Source: Pedobacter sp. HDW13 | GTDB lineage: Bacteria; Bacteroidota; Bacteroidia; Sphingobacteriales; Sphingobacteriaceae | Assembly (NCBI RefSeq): GCF_011303555.1 | Contig: NZ_CP049868.1 | Span: forward strand, 5,642,001-5,706,000 | DNA length: 64,000 nt | Direction: 5' to 3' | Shown here: in pieces, positions 42,861 through 51,501 of the stretch | How the letters are laid out: each line of letters opens with the position of its first letter | Position numbering within the stretch: the first letter of the stretch is position 1 | Made by a program: the position numbers and the translations under genes | Notes under the pieces: model-generated | Told to the model about the DNA's origin: nothing | Database searches by the model: none | What the model saw: the letters and a program-made list of their open reading frames with translations, nothing else

Positions 42861-44446
42861 AACATTTCGCACAACTGATTCAGCAGCTCGAGCTCAGCAA
42901 CAAAACCAATGATAAAATAGCGGCTTTGGTTCATTATTTCAACTCTGCTAATGATAAAGATAAAGTTTGGGTAATTGCTTTATTTACCGGAAAAAAGCCA
43001 AAAAGACCCATCAAATCAGCTCTGCTTAAATATTGGGCAATCGAAATTACCCAAACGCCAGAATGGTTATTTTCGGAAAGCTACGCCAATGTGGGCGATT
43101 TAAGCGAAACTATTGCTCTTCTTCTTCCACCTGCAGAAAACACTTCCGATTTGCAGCTTTACCAATGGATTGAAGACCTGCATTGCCTGGAAGGCAAGGA
43201 TGATGATACCAAAAAGGCTTTTATTTTTAATGCCTGGAACCATTTGGAAACACAGGAGCGCTTTATTTTTAACAAACTGATTTCCGGAAATTTCAGAATA
43301 GGCGTTTCAAACAAAATGCTCGTTAATGCTTTGGCTAAACAAAGCAGTTTAGATAGTGCACAGATTATGCACAGTATTATGGGTAAATGGAATCCTTACG
43401 AAATTACTTTCCATGAGCTTGTTAATGGGATCCATGTAAATACCGATAATTCCTGGCCCTACCCTTTTTGCCTCGCTTATGCTTTGGAACAGGAGCCCGA
43501 AAACCTGGGAGATATTACGGAATGGCAGGCAGAATGGAAATGGGACGGCATACGTGGACAAATTATAAAACGAAATGGCGAACTTTTTATCTGGAGCCGT
43601 GGAGAAGAACTGGTAACCGAACAATTCCCTGAATTGCATTTCCTGGTTGATGCACTGCCTGATGGTATCGTTTTAGATGGAGAAATACTTGCCATACAAG
43701 ATAAAAAAGTATTGTCATTCAACACATTGCAACAGCGTCTGAACCGCAAAACAATTAATAAAAAACAGTTAGAAGATGCCCCTATTGGGTTTTTCGTTTA
43801 CGATCTACTGGAATACGAAGCACAGGATTATAGAACACAACCGCTAAGCGAAAGAAGACAAATTTTAAACGGTATTATTGGCAATTTAGGCGAAAGCGTG
43901 GTAATCCTCTCCCTGGTTATAAATTGTAACAGCTGGGAAGAACTCACAGCGTTAAGACAAACTTCGCGAGCTATAAACAGCGAAGGCATTATGCTCAAAA
44001 AGCTTAATTCGTTATACCATAGCGGCCGTAAGCGAGGTGATTGGTGGAAATGGAAAATCAATCCATATACCGTTGATGCTGTAATGATTTATGCGCAGAA
44101 AGGAAGCGGCCGAAGGGCAAATTTCTTTACCGATTATACTTTTGCTGTTCGCGATGGCGAAAACCTGGTCACCATAGCCAAAGCATATTCGGGCTTAACC
44201 GATAAAGAAATTAAAGAAGTAAATAGTTTTGTAACCCGTAATGCCATCGAAAAATTTGGCCCCGTGCGCACCGTTAAACCCGAACTGGTTTTCGAAATTG
44301 CATTTGAAGGTATTGCCGAAAGCAAACGGCATAAAGCAGGACTAGCCTTGCGTTTTCCACGTATATTGAGGTGGAGAAAAGATAAAAAAGCAGCAGAAAT
44401 TAATACATTGGAAGATTTAAGGCAGTTGCTACAGTCTACTTTGTAA
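42857..44446 (+). CDS. ATP-dependent DNA ligase (damage-response module)
   Basis: This 529-residue ligase has an N-terminal helical DNA-binding domain (1-200), then the adenylation motif EWKWDGIRGQ with nucleotidyl Lys228, FIWSRGEELVTEQFP, LDGEILA, FFVYDLLEYEA, SEGIMLKKL and WWKWK, and an OB domain ending AFEGIAESKRHKAGLALRFP. It seals DNA nicks using ATP and is distinct from the housekeeping NAD-dependent LigA. It overlaps the exonuclease gene by four bases and precedes the helicase by 61 bp. Confidence 0.95.
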   Translation: MKHFAQLIQQLELSNKTNDKIAALVHYFNSANDKDKVWVIALFTGKKPKRPIKSALLKYWAIEITQTPEWLFSESYANVGDLSETIALLLPPAENTSDLQLYQWIEDLHCLEGKDDDTKKAFIFNAWNHLETQERFIFNKLISGNFRIGVSNKMLVNALAKQSSLDSAQIMHSIMGKWNPYEITFHELVNGIHVNTDNSWPYPFCLAYALEQEPENLGDITEWQAEWKWDGIRGQIIKRNGELFIWSRGEELVTEQFPELHFLVDALPDGIVLDGEILAIQDKKVLSFNTLQQRLNRKTINKKQLEDAPIGFFVYDLLEYEAQDYRTQPLSERRQILNGIIGNLGESVVILSLVINCNSWEELTALRQTSRAINSEGIMLKKLNSLYHSGRKRGDWWKWKINPYTVDAVMIYAQKGSGRRANFFTDYTFAVRDGENLVTIAKAYSGLTDKEIKEVNSFVTRNAIEKFGPVRTVKPELVFEIAFEGIAESKRHKAGLALRFPRILRWRKDKKAAEINTLEDLRQLLQSTL

Positions 44447-44507
44447 TACAATCGCTTAAACCTCACAGGTTTTAAAAACATGCAAAGTTTGTATAAAAAA
44501 TTAAACA

Positions 44508-46984
44508 ATGAACCAAACCAAAACCAAAGGTTATAAAAAGATAAAACAATGGCTTAAAACCCATAAGCGCAGGCCGTTTCAGTTTCAGGAAGAGGCCTGG
44601 CAGTATTATCTTAATGGTTATAGTGGTCTGGTAAATGCCCCTACTGGTTTCGGCAAAACCTTTTCTTTATTTCTGGCAGTTGTAATTGAGGCCATGAACG
44701 CCTCCGAAAGCAGCAATAAAAAAGCAAAAGACCGGTTGCAATTGATCTGGATTACGCCTTTACGCTCTCTGGCTAAAGATATTGCCCGGGCGATGCGCGA
44801 AACTTTACTGGAACTGGAACTCGACTGGCATGTAGGTGTAAGAAACGGCGATACTAGCCAGGCGGAAAAAGTTCGGCAAAAAAAATCGATGCCAGAAATC
44901 CTGCTGATTACCCCGAAAGCCTGCATTTGCTTTTGGCTCAAAAAGGATCATCAACTTTATTTAAAAACCTGAAATGCATTGTGGCCGACGAATGGCATGA
45001 GCTATTAGGCAGTAAACGTGGCGTATTGGTTGAATTGGCTGTTTCTCGCATTAAAGGCTTGCAAAAGCAGGAAAAACAACAATTTTTAAGGGTTTGGGGG
45101 ATATCTGCTACCATTGGAAATATCGATGAAGCACTGGATGTTTTAGAACCTGATATCAACACCAAACGCATTATTGTTAAAGCTGACCTGGAAAAGAAAA
45201 TCCTGATTAAATCTATCCTGCCCGATGATATTGAAACACTCCCATGGGCAGGGCATTTAGGACTAAAGCTAGCTTACAAACTATTGCCGATTATAGAAAA
45301 AAGCAAAACAACCCTAATTTTCATTAATACCCGCGGCCAATCGGAAATGTGGTACCAGCATTTGCTCAATATTGAACCCGAACTGGCCGGGCGCATTGCC
45401 ATACACCACGGTTCAATAGATTTCGAACTTCGCAACTGGATTGAGGATGCTTTGCATACGGGTCAGTTGAAAGCTGTTATTGCCACTTCATCTTTAGATT
45501 TAGGAGTAGATTTTAAACCTGTTGATACGGTAGTACAGGTAGGCTCGCCTAAAGGTGTAGCCCGTTTTTTACAGCGTGCCGGCCGGTCGGGCCACTCTCC
45601 TCACGAAACCTCTAAAATATATTTCCTCCCCACTCATGCTCTGGAACTCGTAGAGGCTGCCGCAATAAAAGAAGCAGCCAAAACCAACAATATCGAAAGC
45701 AGAGAACCCTTTATTATGGTTTTCGATATGCTGGTACAATACCTGGTTACCCTGGCTATTGGCGATGGCTTTGACGACCGGGTGATTTATAACGAGATTA
45801 AAAACACCCATGCTTTTAAAATGATCGTCCCTGAGGAATGGAGTTGGGTGATGCAGTTTATTACCTCGGGCGGTGATAGTTTAAGTGCCTATAACGAATT
45901 TAAGAAAGTAACTAAAGATGAAGACGGACTTTGGAAAGTAAAGAGCCGCCAACTGGCCATGCGCCATCGCCTGCACATCGGAACCATTGTTAGTGATGCC
46001 ATGCTGAAGGTAAAATTCCTCTCAGGAGGCTACATTGGCATGGTAGAAGAATATTTTGTAACCCGGCTAAAGGCAGGCGATAACTTCAGACTGGCTGGTC
46101 GCGTGCTCGAATTTATCCATGTAAAGGATATGACGGTAATTGTGCGCAACAGCAAACAAAAAAATGCGATATCGCCGAGCTGGAATGGCGGCAGGTTGCC
46201 CTTGTCGTCAAATTTAGGCTCGGTTTTGCGTAAGAAATACAATGAAGCGCTGGATAAAACCCATCAGGATGAAGAGTTGGATTCGGTTTACCCCCTGTTC
46301 TTATTGCAGGAAAAACGCTCGCATGTGCCGCGTAACGATGAATTATTAATCGAACTGATTAACAACAAAGAAGGTTTCCATTTATTTGCCTACCCCTTTG
46401 AAGGAAGGCTGGTACACGAAGTGCTTGCTGCGCTTGTAGCTTATCGCCTGAGCAAATTGCTGCCCATCAGTTTCTCTATTGCCATGAACGATTACGGATT
46501 TGAACTGCTTAGCGAAACAGAAATACCCATGGACGAATCAATTGCTTACGAAGTTTTTTCGCCCAAAAATTTAACGGAAGACATTACCCTGAGCATCAAT
46601 TCAACAGAAATGGCGCGGAGGAAATTTCGTGATATTGCCTGCATTTCGGGTTTGGTTTTTCAGGGTTACCCCGGAAAATATGTGGCTAATAAACACCTAC
46701 AGTCATCGGCAGGTTTATTTTTTAATGTTTTTAGTGATTATGACCAACATAATTTACTTTTACGGCAAGCATACGATGAAGTGTTTTATCAGCAACTGGA
46801 AGAACCGCGACTGGCCGCTGCATTGGAAAGAATTCAGTATGGTGCAATTGTAATTACTCACCCGAAAAGCTTTACCCCGCTTTCTTTTCCAATTAAGGTA
46901 GATAGTTTGCGGGAAAACATGAGCTCGGAAGAACTAGAGCAGCGAATTGCAAGGATGAAAGCAGAATCAGAAAAAATTAAGTAA
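44508..46984 (+). CDS. Ligase-associated Lhr-like DEXH helicase, one frameshift
   Basis: The first frame has PFQFQEEAWQYYLNGYSGLV, Walker A NAPTGFGKTFS and LIWITPLRSLAKDIA, then ends at 44972 after an out-of-frame tail from CICFWLKK. The second frame supplies CIVADEWHELLGSKRGVLVE (DEWH box), WGISATIG, LIFINTRGQSEMWYQ, ATSSLDLGVDF and RAGRSGHSPHE, and the Lhr-core domain. One C added to CCCC at 44911-44914 yields TPES and an 825-residue protein typical of the family. I regard it as a single intact gene with a probable assembly error. Confidence 0.93.
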
Positions 46985-47093
46985 TACTTTTAACTATATA
47001 GGGCATTTGAGAAAATATAAGTTCTAAGTTTTGGGCGATATGCCTTATAAGTTATTATATTTCTTAAATGGTAACACTATCACATATTTATTA

Positions 47094-47732
47094 ATGACCA
47101 TTACAAGCCACGGAGAAGAACTGATTTTAGATAAAGAGCGGGCTTTATTTCTACCTAAACATCAACTTTTGGCCATAAGCGATCTGCATTTGGGTAAATC
47201 GGCTCATTTTCGTCAAGCCGGAGTGCAGGTGCCTGCTACCATTGCCCAGAGTGATTTGCAACGGTTAAGTGGCTTAATTGAAAAATATCAACCCCAAACC
47301 CTACTCATTACCGGCGACATGTTTCATCATGGTTTAAACACAGATATTGATGATTTTTCGACGTGGAGAGCACAATATGCTGATTTGAAATTACTGCTCG
47401 TAAAGGGGAATCACGATAAACTGGCCCATGCAGATTATGCGAAAATGGGAATTGAAATACACGATCTCAGTTATTGCTTAGGGCCTTTTTGTTTTATTCA
47501 CGATGCACCCAAAAATGATGCAGCAGAACTTTACCCTATTAGCGGGCACATCCATCCGGGTGTAACCATTGTGGGCAAGGCCAAACAACGGCTCAAATTT
47601 CCTTGTTTTTACTTTGGCAGAAGTTATGCTGTTTTACCTGCTTTTAGTCTCTTTACGGGCTTGTATACCGTTTACCCTAAAAATAATGAAAGGATATTCG
47701 CTGTAACCCCCAAAACCGTTGTAGAGGTTTAA
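47094..47732 (+). CDS. pdeM: Ligase-associated endonuclease PdeM (metallophosphoesterase)
   Basis: From the ATG at 47094 the protein is 212 residues; an upstream in-frame codon at 47031 adds 21 unrelated residues. Metallophosphatase motifs are AISDLHLGKSAHFRQAG, ITGDMFHHG, VKGNHDKL and SGHIHPGV, the standard di-metal set. It is the last gene of the repair module with exonuclease, ligase and helicase. The stop is directly adjacent to the trxA stop on the other strand (0 bp gap). Confidence 0.9.
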   Translation: MTITSHGEELILDKERALFLPKHQLLAISDLHLGKSAHFRQAGVQVPATIAQSDLQRLSGLIEKYQPQTLLITGDMFHHGLNTDIDDFSTWRAQYADLKLLLVKGNHDKLAHADYAKMGIEIHDLSYCLGPFCFIHDAPKNDAAELYPISGHIHPGVTIVGKAKQRLKFPCFYFGRSYAVLPAFSLFTGLYTVYPKNNERIFAVTPKTVVEV

Positions 47733-48029
47733 TTAAGCGTGCTGATCTATAACCTGCTTCAACTGTGCAGCCTGTACCACACCGCTCTGGCGCCAAACAG
47801 GTTTCCCATTTTTAAACAAAATTAGCGTAGGCACACTCTGTACATTAAAGGCCGCTGCAGCAGGCTGGTTTTTATCGATATCTACTTTGATAATCGCTGC
47901 AGAATCTCCTACCTGTGACTTTAACTGATCCAAAACGGGTTTCATCATTTTGCAGGGTCCGCACCATTCGGCAAAAAAATCAACCAAAACAGGCTTTTCG
48001 CCATTGATTAAATCGGAGAATTTAGACAT
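47733..48029 (-). CDS. trxA: Thioredoxin
   Basis: This 98-residue single-domain cytosolic thioredoxin has VLVDFFAEWCGPCKMMKPVL and the cis-Pro loop QSVPTLILFKNG. No signal peptide is present. It is convergent with pdeM with no gap. The WCGPC active site is classical. Confidence 0.94.
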   Translation of the reverse strand: MSKFSDLINGEKPVLVDFFAEWCGPCKMMKPVLDQLKSQVGDSAAIIKVDIDKNQPAAAAFNVQSVPTLILFKNGKPVWRQSGVVQAAQLKQVIDQHA

Positions 48030-48079
48030 GCTACTTGTTTTTAGTTAGAAACAAAGGTAAATGGGATTGGTTTTAACGA

Positions 48080-48112
48080 GAGCAGTCAAGTTCTTTTAAA
48101 ACTTGACTGCTC
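48080..48112. promoter_or_regulatory. 13-bp hairpin between trxA and the ferritin-like gene
   Basis: GAGCAGTCAAGTT and AACTTGACTGCTC form a perfect 13-bp stem around CTTTTAA. There is no clear T run on the minus strand, so it may be an imperfect terminator of the ferritin-like gene or a regulatory structure upstream of trxA. Confidence 0.6.
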
Positions 48113-48144
48113 AGAATTATAATTTTGCAACAATGCAATATAAA

Positions 48145-48759
48145 TTAAGCATTTACCGGCAGTTCTACATTTAAAGCAGTTACCCAGCTATCAAACAGGT
48201 CTTTCTCTATTTTAATTACTTCAGCGGCGTGATTTTCCCAGTCAGGTGAAAAGTTAACCAGCTGATTAATCATTTCTTCTAAATGGCCTTCTTCTTCTAA
48301 AATAATCGACTTAACGTTTACCTTACTTTTCGCCTCATCTAAAACCGCCTGGTAAATTGGATAAAGCTCATCGGCACGCACCTCTATTGCGTAAGTAACA
48401 AAAAGGTAAGCTGCAAACTTTAAATCGTAACCAGAAAGATTAAATGCTGCTTTCAAGTAACGGCAAACCGCAATATCTAAAGCATGTAAATAATATTTGG
48501 TGTTATTTGGAGATAACAACTCTGCGTTGGTATAGGTCTTACAAGAGGTTTCATCAACCTTTGCAATCTGCTTTTTCAGGTAATAGGCATGGCGATGTTC
48601 TTCGGCAGCATGTTTAAGAATAATGAGATTAACATTTTCCTTATGTTCTGATGCCGAAATCTTTTTAGCACCTGCATTTTCCATGTAAGACAATGTATTT
48701 AACCATTTGGCATGCAACACATTATCGGAAACTATCTTTTTTAAAATTGAATCTAACAT
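48145..48759 (-). CDS. Ferritin-like di-iron protein, unknown function
   Basis: This 204-residue all-helical protein carries carboxylate/His pairs spaced like a di-iron four-helix bundle: LKHAAEEHRHAYYLKKQI (about 50-65), YAIEVRADELYPIYQ, and SIILEEEGHLEEMINQLVNF. Such E..EExxH..E..EExxH patterns suit ferritin-like or rubrerythrin-like sites. It lies 75 bp downstream of a 2-oxo acid dehydrogenase E2 gene. I do not recognise a named family; an oxidase or iron-handling role is inference. Confidence 0.7.
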   Translation of the reverse strand: MLDSILKKIVSDNVLHAKWLNTLSYMENAGAKKISASEHKENVNLIILKHAAEEHRHAYYLKKQIAKVDETSCKTYTNAELLSPNNTKYYLHALDIAVCRYLKAAFNLSGYDLKFAAYLFVTYAIEVRADELYPIYQAVLDEAKSKVNVKSIILEEEGHLEEMINQLVNFSPDWENHAAEVIKIEKDLFDSWVTALNVELPVNA

Positions 48760-48834
48760 TCTTTAATGGTTAAACTGGTAAAAGGTTTAGATTGTTGGCA
48801 TTATGCCAGCTGAAAACTTTTAACTGTAAACTTG

Positions 48835-50196
48835 TTATATCTCCCTGTTCAAATCCCAGGCCTCTAAATAATCGGCAACCCTGCGTACAAACATACCACC
48901 CAACGAACCATCAACTACCCTATGATCGTATGATAATGAAAGGAACATCATGTGGCGTATAGCAATTACATCACCGTGTTCGGTTTCTAATACCGCAGGC
49001 TTCTTTTTAATAGCACCTACAGCCAAAATAGCAACCTGAGGCTGGTTAATAATTGGTGTGCCCATTACATTACCAAAACTACCTACATTGGTTAAGGTAA
49101 AGGTTCCACCCTGGGTTTCGTCGGGTTTTAATTTAGAGTTTCTGGCACGCGTGGCCAAATCATTTACAGCTTTGGTTAAACCTACAATATTTAACTGATC
49201 GGCGTTTCTGATTACCGGAACAATTAGGTTTCCGCTTGGTAATGCTGCTGCCATACCAATATTTATATCCGCTTTTTTGATAATCTGTGTTCCGTTAACC
49301 GAAACATTAATCATCGGGAAGTCTTTAATTGCTTTTGCAACTGCTTCTACAAAGATCGGTGTAAAGGTAATTTTCTCGTTTTCGCGTTTTTCGAAGCTGT
49401 TTTTCACTTTATTACGCCATAAAACCATATTGGTTACATCGGCTTCAACAAATGAAGTAACATGTGGCGAAGTACTTTTGCTCATCACCATGTGATCGGC
49501 AATCAGCTTACGCATCCTGTCCATCTCAATAATCTCATCGCCACCGCTTACTGATGTGGTAGATGGCTTACTTGCGCCAGAAGGTTGTGCTACTGGCTGA
49601 ATATTTGGCTTGCTCTCGCTTGCTTTTTCAACCGGAGGTGGTGGAGCCAAAATAACAGTTTGCGTTTTAATTACATTTCCGCCATTTCTGTTGGCGATAT
49701 AGTTTAATAAATCGTCTTTATTTAAGCGGCCATCGGCACCAGAGCCTTTAATTGCATCAAGCTCTGCAAGCGAAATATTTTCCTGTGCGGCAATACTTTT
49801 AACCAAAGGTGAGTAAAAACGCTCAGCAGCACTAAAATCAGCTTGCTGGCTTGTATTTTGTTCCGGCAATTGTTCAATCCCCGGAATCGTTTCAGTTTTC
49901 TCTTCTGTTACCGGAGCAGCAACAGCAATTTCTTCTACCTGAGGGGCAGATCCACCTTCGGTTTCTATAATCGCAATTATATCACCAACCTGGGCAACTT
50001 CGTCTTCCTTAAATAATTGTTTAACCAATTTACCCGCAACCGGCGAAGGAACTTCTGAATCTACCTTATCGGTAGCGATTTCCAGAATGGTATCATCTAA
50101 ATCAATAGTATCACCCGGTTGCTTTACCCATTTAATCACCGTTGCTTCTGCAACACTTTCACCCATTTTTGGTAACAATAGTTCGTATTGAGCCAT
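48835..50196 (-). CDS. 2-oxo acid dehydrogenase E2 component (acyltransferase)
   Basis: This 453-residue protein has a lipoyl domain (1-77, lipoyl Lys in EIATDKVDSEVPSP), a Pro/Thr-rich linker, an E1/E3-binding domain (about 128-165, FYSPLVKSIAAQENISLAEL ... GADGRLNKDDLLNYI) and a catalytic domain with SLSYDHRVVDGSLGGMF near the end. The domain layout fits a branched-chain or 2-oxoglutarate-type E2; E1 and E3 genes are not adjacent. Which complex it serves is not decidable here. Confidence 0.92.
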   Translation of the reverse strand: MAQYELLLPKMGESVAEATVIKWVKQPGDTIDLDDTILEIATDKVDSEVPSPVAGKLVKQLFKEDEVAQVGDIIAIIETEGGSAPQVEEIAVAAPVTEEKTETIPGIEQLPEQNTSQQADFSAAERFYSPLVKSIAAQENISLAELDAIKGSGADGRLNKDDLLNYIANRNGGNVIKTQTVILAPPPPVEKASESKPNIQPVAQPSGASKPSTTSVSGGDEIIEMDRMRKLIADHMVMSKSTSPHVTSFVEADVTNMVLWRNKVKNSFEKRENEKITFTPIFVEAVAKAIKDFPMINVSVNGTQIIKKADINIGMAAALPSGNLIVPVIRNADQLNIVGLTKAVNDLATRARNSKLKPDETQGGTFTLTNVGSFGNVMGTPIINQPQVAILAVGAIKKKPAVLETEHGDVIAIRHMMFLSLSYDHRVVDGSLGGMFVRRVADYLEAWDLNREI

Positions 50197-50252
50197 ATTA
50201 AATTACAGTATTTTATATTGGTAACGCCACAAAAATACAGTTTTTATTCCTT

Positions 50253-51497
50253 CTAAACTGTTTCTTTAAGTAGATTTAATAACATGGTTAATGCTGCAGT
50301 TGCCGAACGCTCGATGTTTTGAATACGTTTGTTACTGAAATTAAACAGTTTAGCTACAGTTTTATCTTTCGAAGAAATTGAAATCCATACGGTGCCAACT
50401 GGTTTGTCTGCTGTTCCGCCATCTGGTCCTGCTATTCCGCTTACTGCAATAGCATAATCGGTTTTAAAGTGTTTAATAGCGCCTTCTGCCATTTCTTTTA
50501 CCGTTTCTTCACTAACTGCACCGAAGGTAGCCAATGTAGCTGCCTTTACGCCAAGCACCGATTCTTTAAGTTCGTAAGCATAGGTAACCGCTCCGCCCCA
50601 ATATACTGAAGAACAGCCCGGGTGTTGGGTAATTAAATGGGCTATATATCCACCGGTACAACTTTCGGCTGTAGATAGGGTAAGACCGCGGACATGCATG
50701 ATGTTTAGAATCGCCTTTTCCAAAGGAATATCTTCATCAATCACCACAAATTTATCCACCTTTGCCATAATTTGCTTGGCAAAAACCTCCACCTCAGTTT
50801 TTAATTTGACTTCATCATCGCCTATGGCAGATAAACGCAAACGCACCTGCCCTAGTTTGGGCAAATAGGCAAGTTTAATATGTGCCGGTAATGCATCTTC
50901 AATTTCTTCTATTTCTTTGGCCAGAAATGATTCGCCGATGTTTGCTGTAAGAATGGTTTTATGTACAATGGCCGGAAGTTCAAACCTGCGTTTTAAGCGG
51001 GGAAGAATTTCATCCCCCATGAGGTACATCATTTCGAATGGAACACCAGGCATAGAAACAAAAATCTTATTGTTCCTTTCAAACCACATACAGGGCGCTG
51101 TACCGTTTTTATTTACAATTACCTCGCAGCCATCCGGTACATCGGCCTGCTGAATATTAACATCAATTAGAGGGCGTTTAAATTTTTCAAAAATCTGACG
51201 CACCATTTCTAAAGCACCTTCATCGCGCCTAAAGCCCATGTTAAAATACCTGGCCAGTGTTTTTTTGGTGATATCATCTTTAGTTGGTCCTAAACCGCCC
51301 GTAATAAGAATAATATCAGCTCTTTGTTCGGCCTGGGCTAAAGCATCCAGAATGTGTTGTTCGTCGTCAGATATCGAAGTGATTTGTTTTACAGAAATTC
51401 CGGTCAGGTTTAGCTGTTGGGCCATCCATGCAGAATTAGTATCTACAATTTGTCCGATTAGAATTTCATCACCAATGGTAATAATTTCGGCTAGCAT
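50253..51497 (-). CDS. cinA: CinA, competence/damage-inducible protein (NMN deamidase)
   Basis: This 414-residue CinA has an N-terminal MoCF-like domain (AEIITIGDEILIGQIVDTNS, LITGGLGPTKDDITKKTLA) and a C-terminal NMN deamidase domain (LSTAESCTGGYIAHLITQHP, GGAVTYAYELKESVLGV, AVSGIAGPDGGTADKPVGTV). It hydrolyses NMN to nicotinic acid mononucleotide for NAD recycling, and in some bacteria is part of the competence regulon. Its presence does not rescue the broken comEC. It starts 5 bp after the lptD stop region. Confidence 0.95.
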   Translation of the reverse strand: MLAEIITIGDEILIGQIVDTNSAWMAQQLNLTGISVKQITSISDDEQHILDALAQAEQRADIILITGGLGPTKDDITKKTLARYFNMGFRRDEGALEMVRQIFEKFKRPLIDVNIQQADVPDGCEVIVNKNGTAPCMWFERNNKIFVSMPGVPFEMMYLMGDEILPRLKRRFELPAIVHKTILTANIGESFLAKEIEEIEDALPAHIKLAYLPKLGQVRLRLSAIGDDEVKLKTEVEVFAKQIMAKVDKFVVIDEDIPLEKAILNIMHVRGLTLSTAESCTGGYIAHLITQHPGCSSVYWGGAVTYAYELKESVLGVKAATLATFGAVSEETVKEMAEGAIKHFKTDYAIAVSGIAGPDGGTADKPVGTVWISISSKDKTVAKLFNFSNKRIQNIERSATAALTMLLNLLKETV

Positions 51498-51501
51498 AAA
51501 T

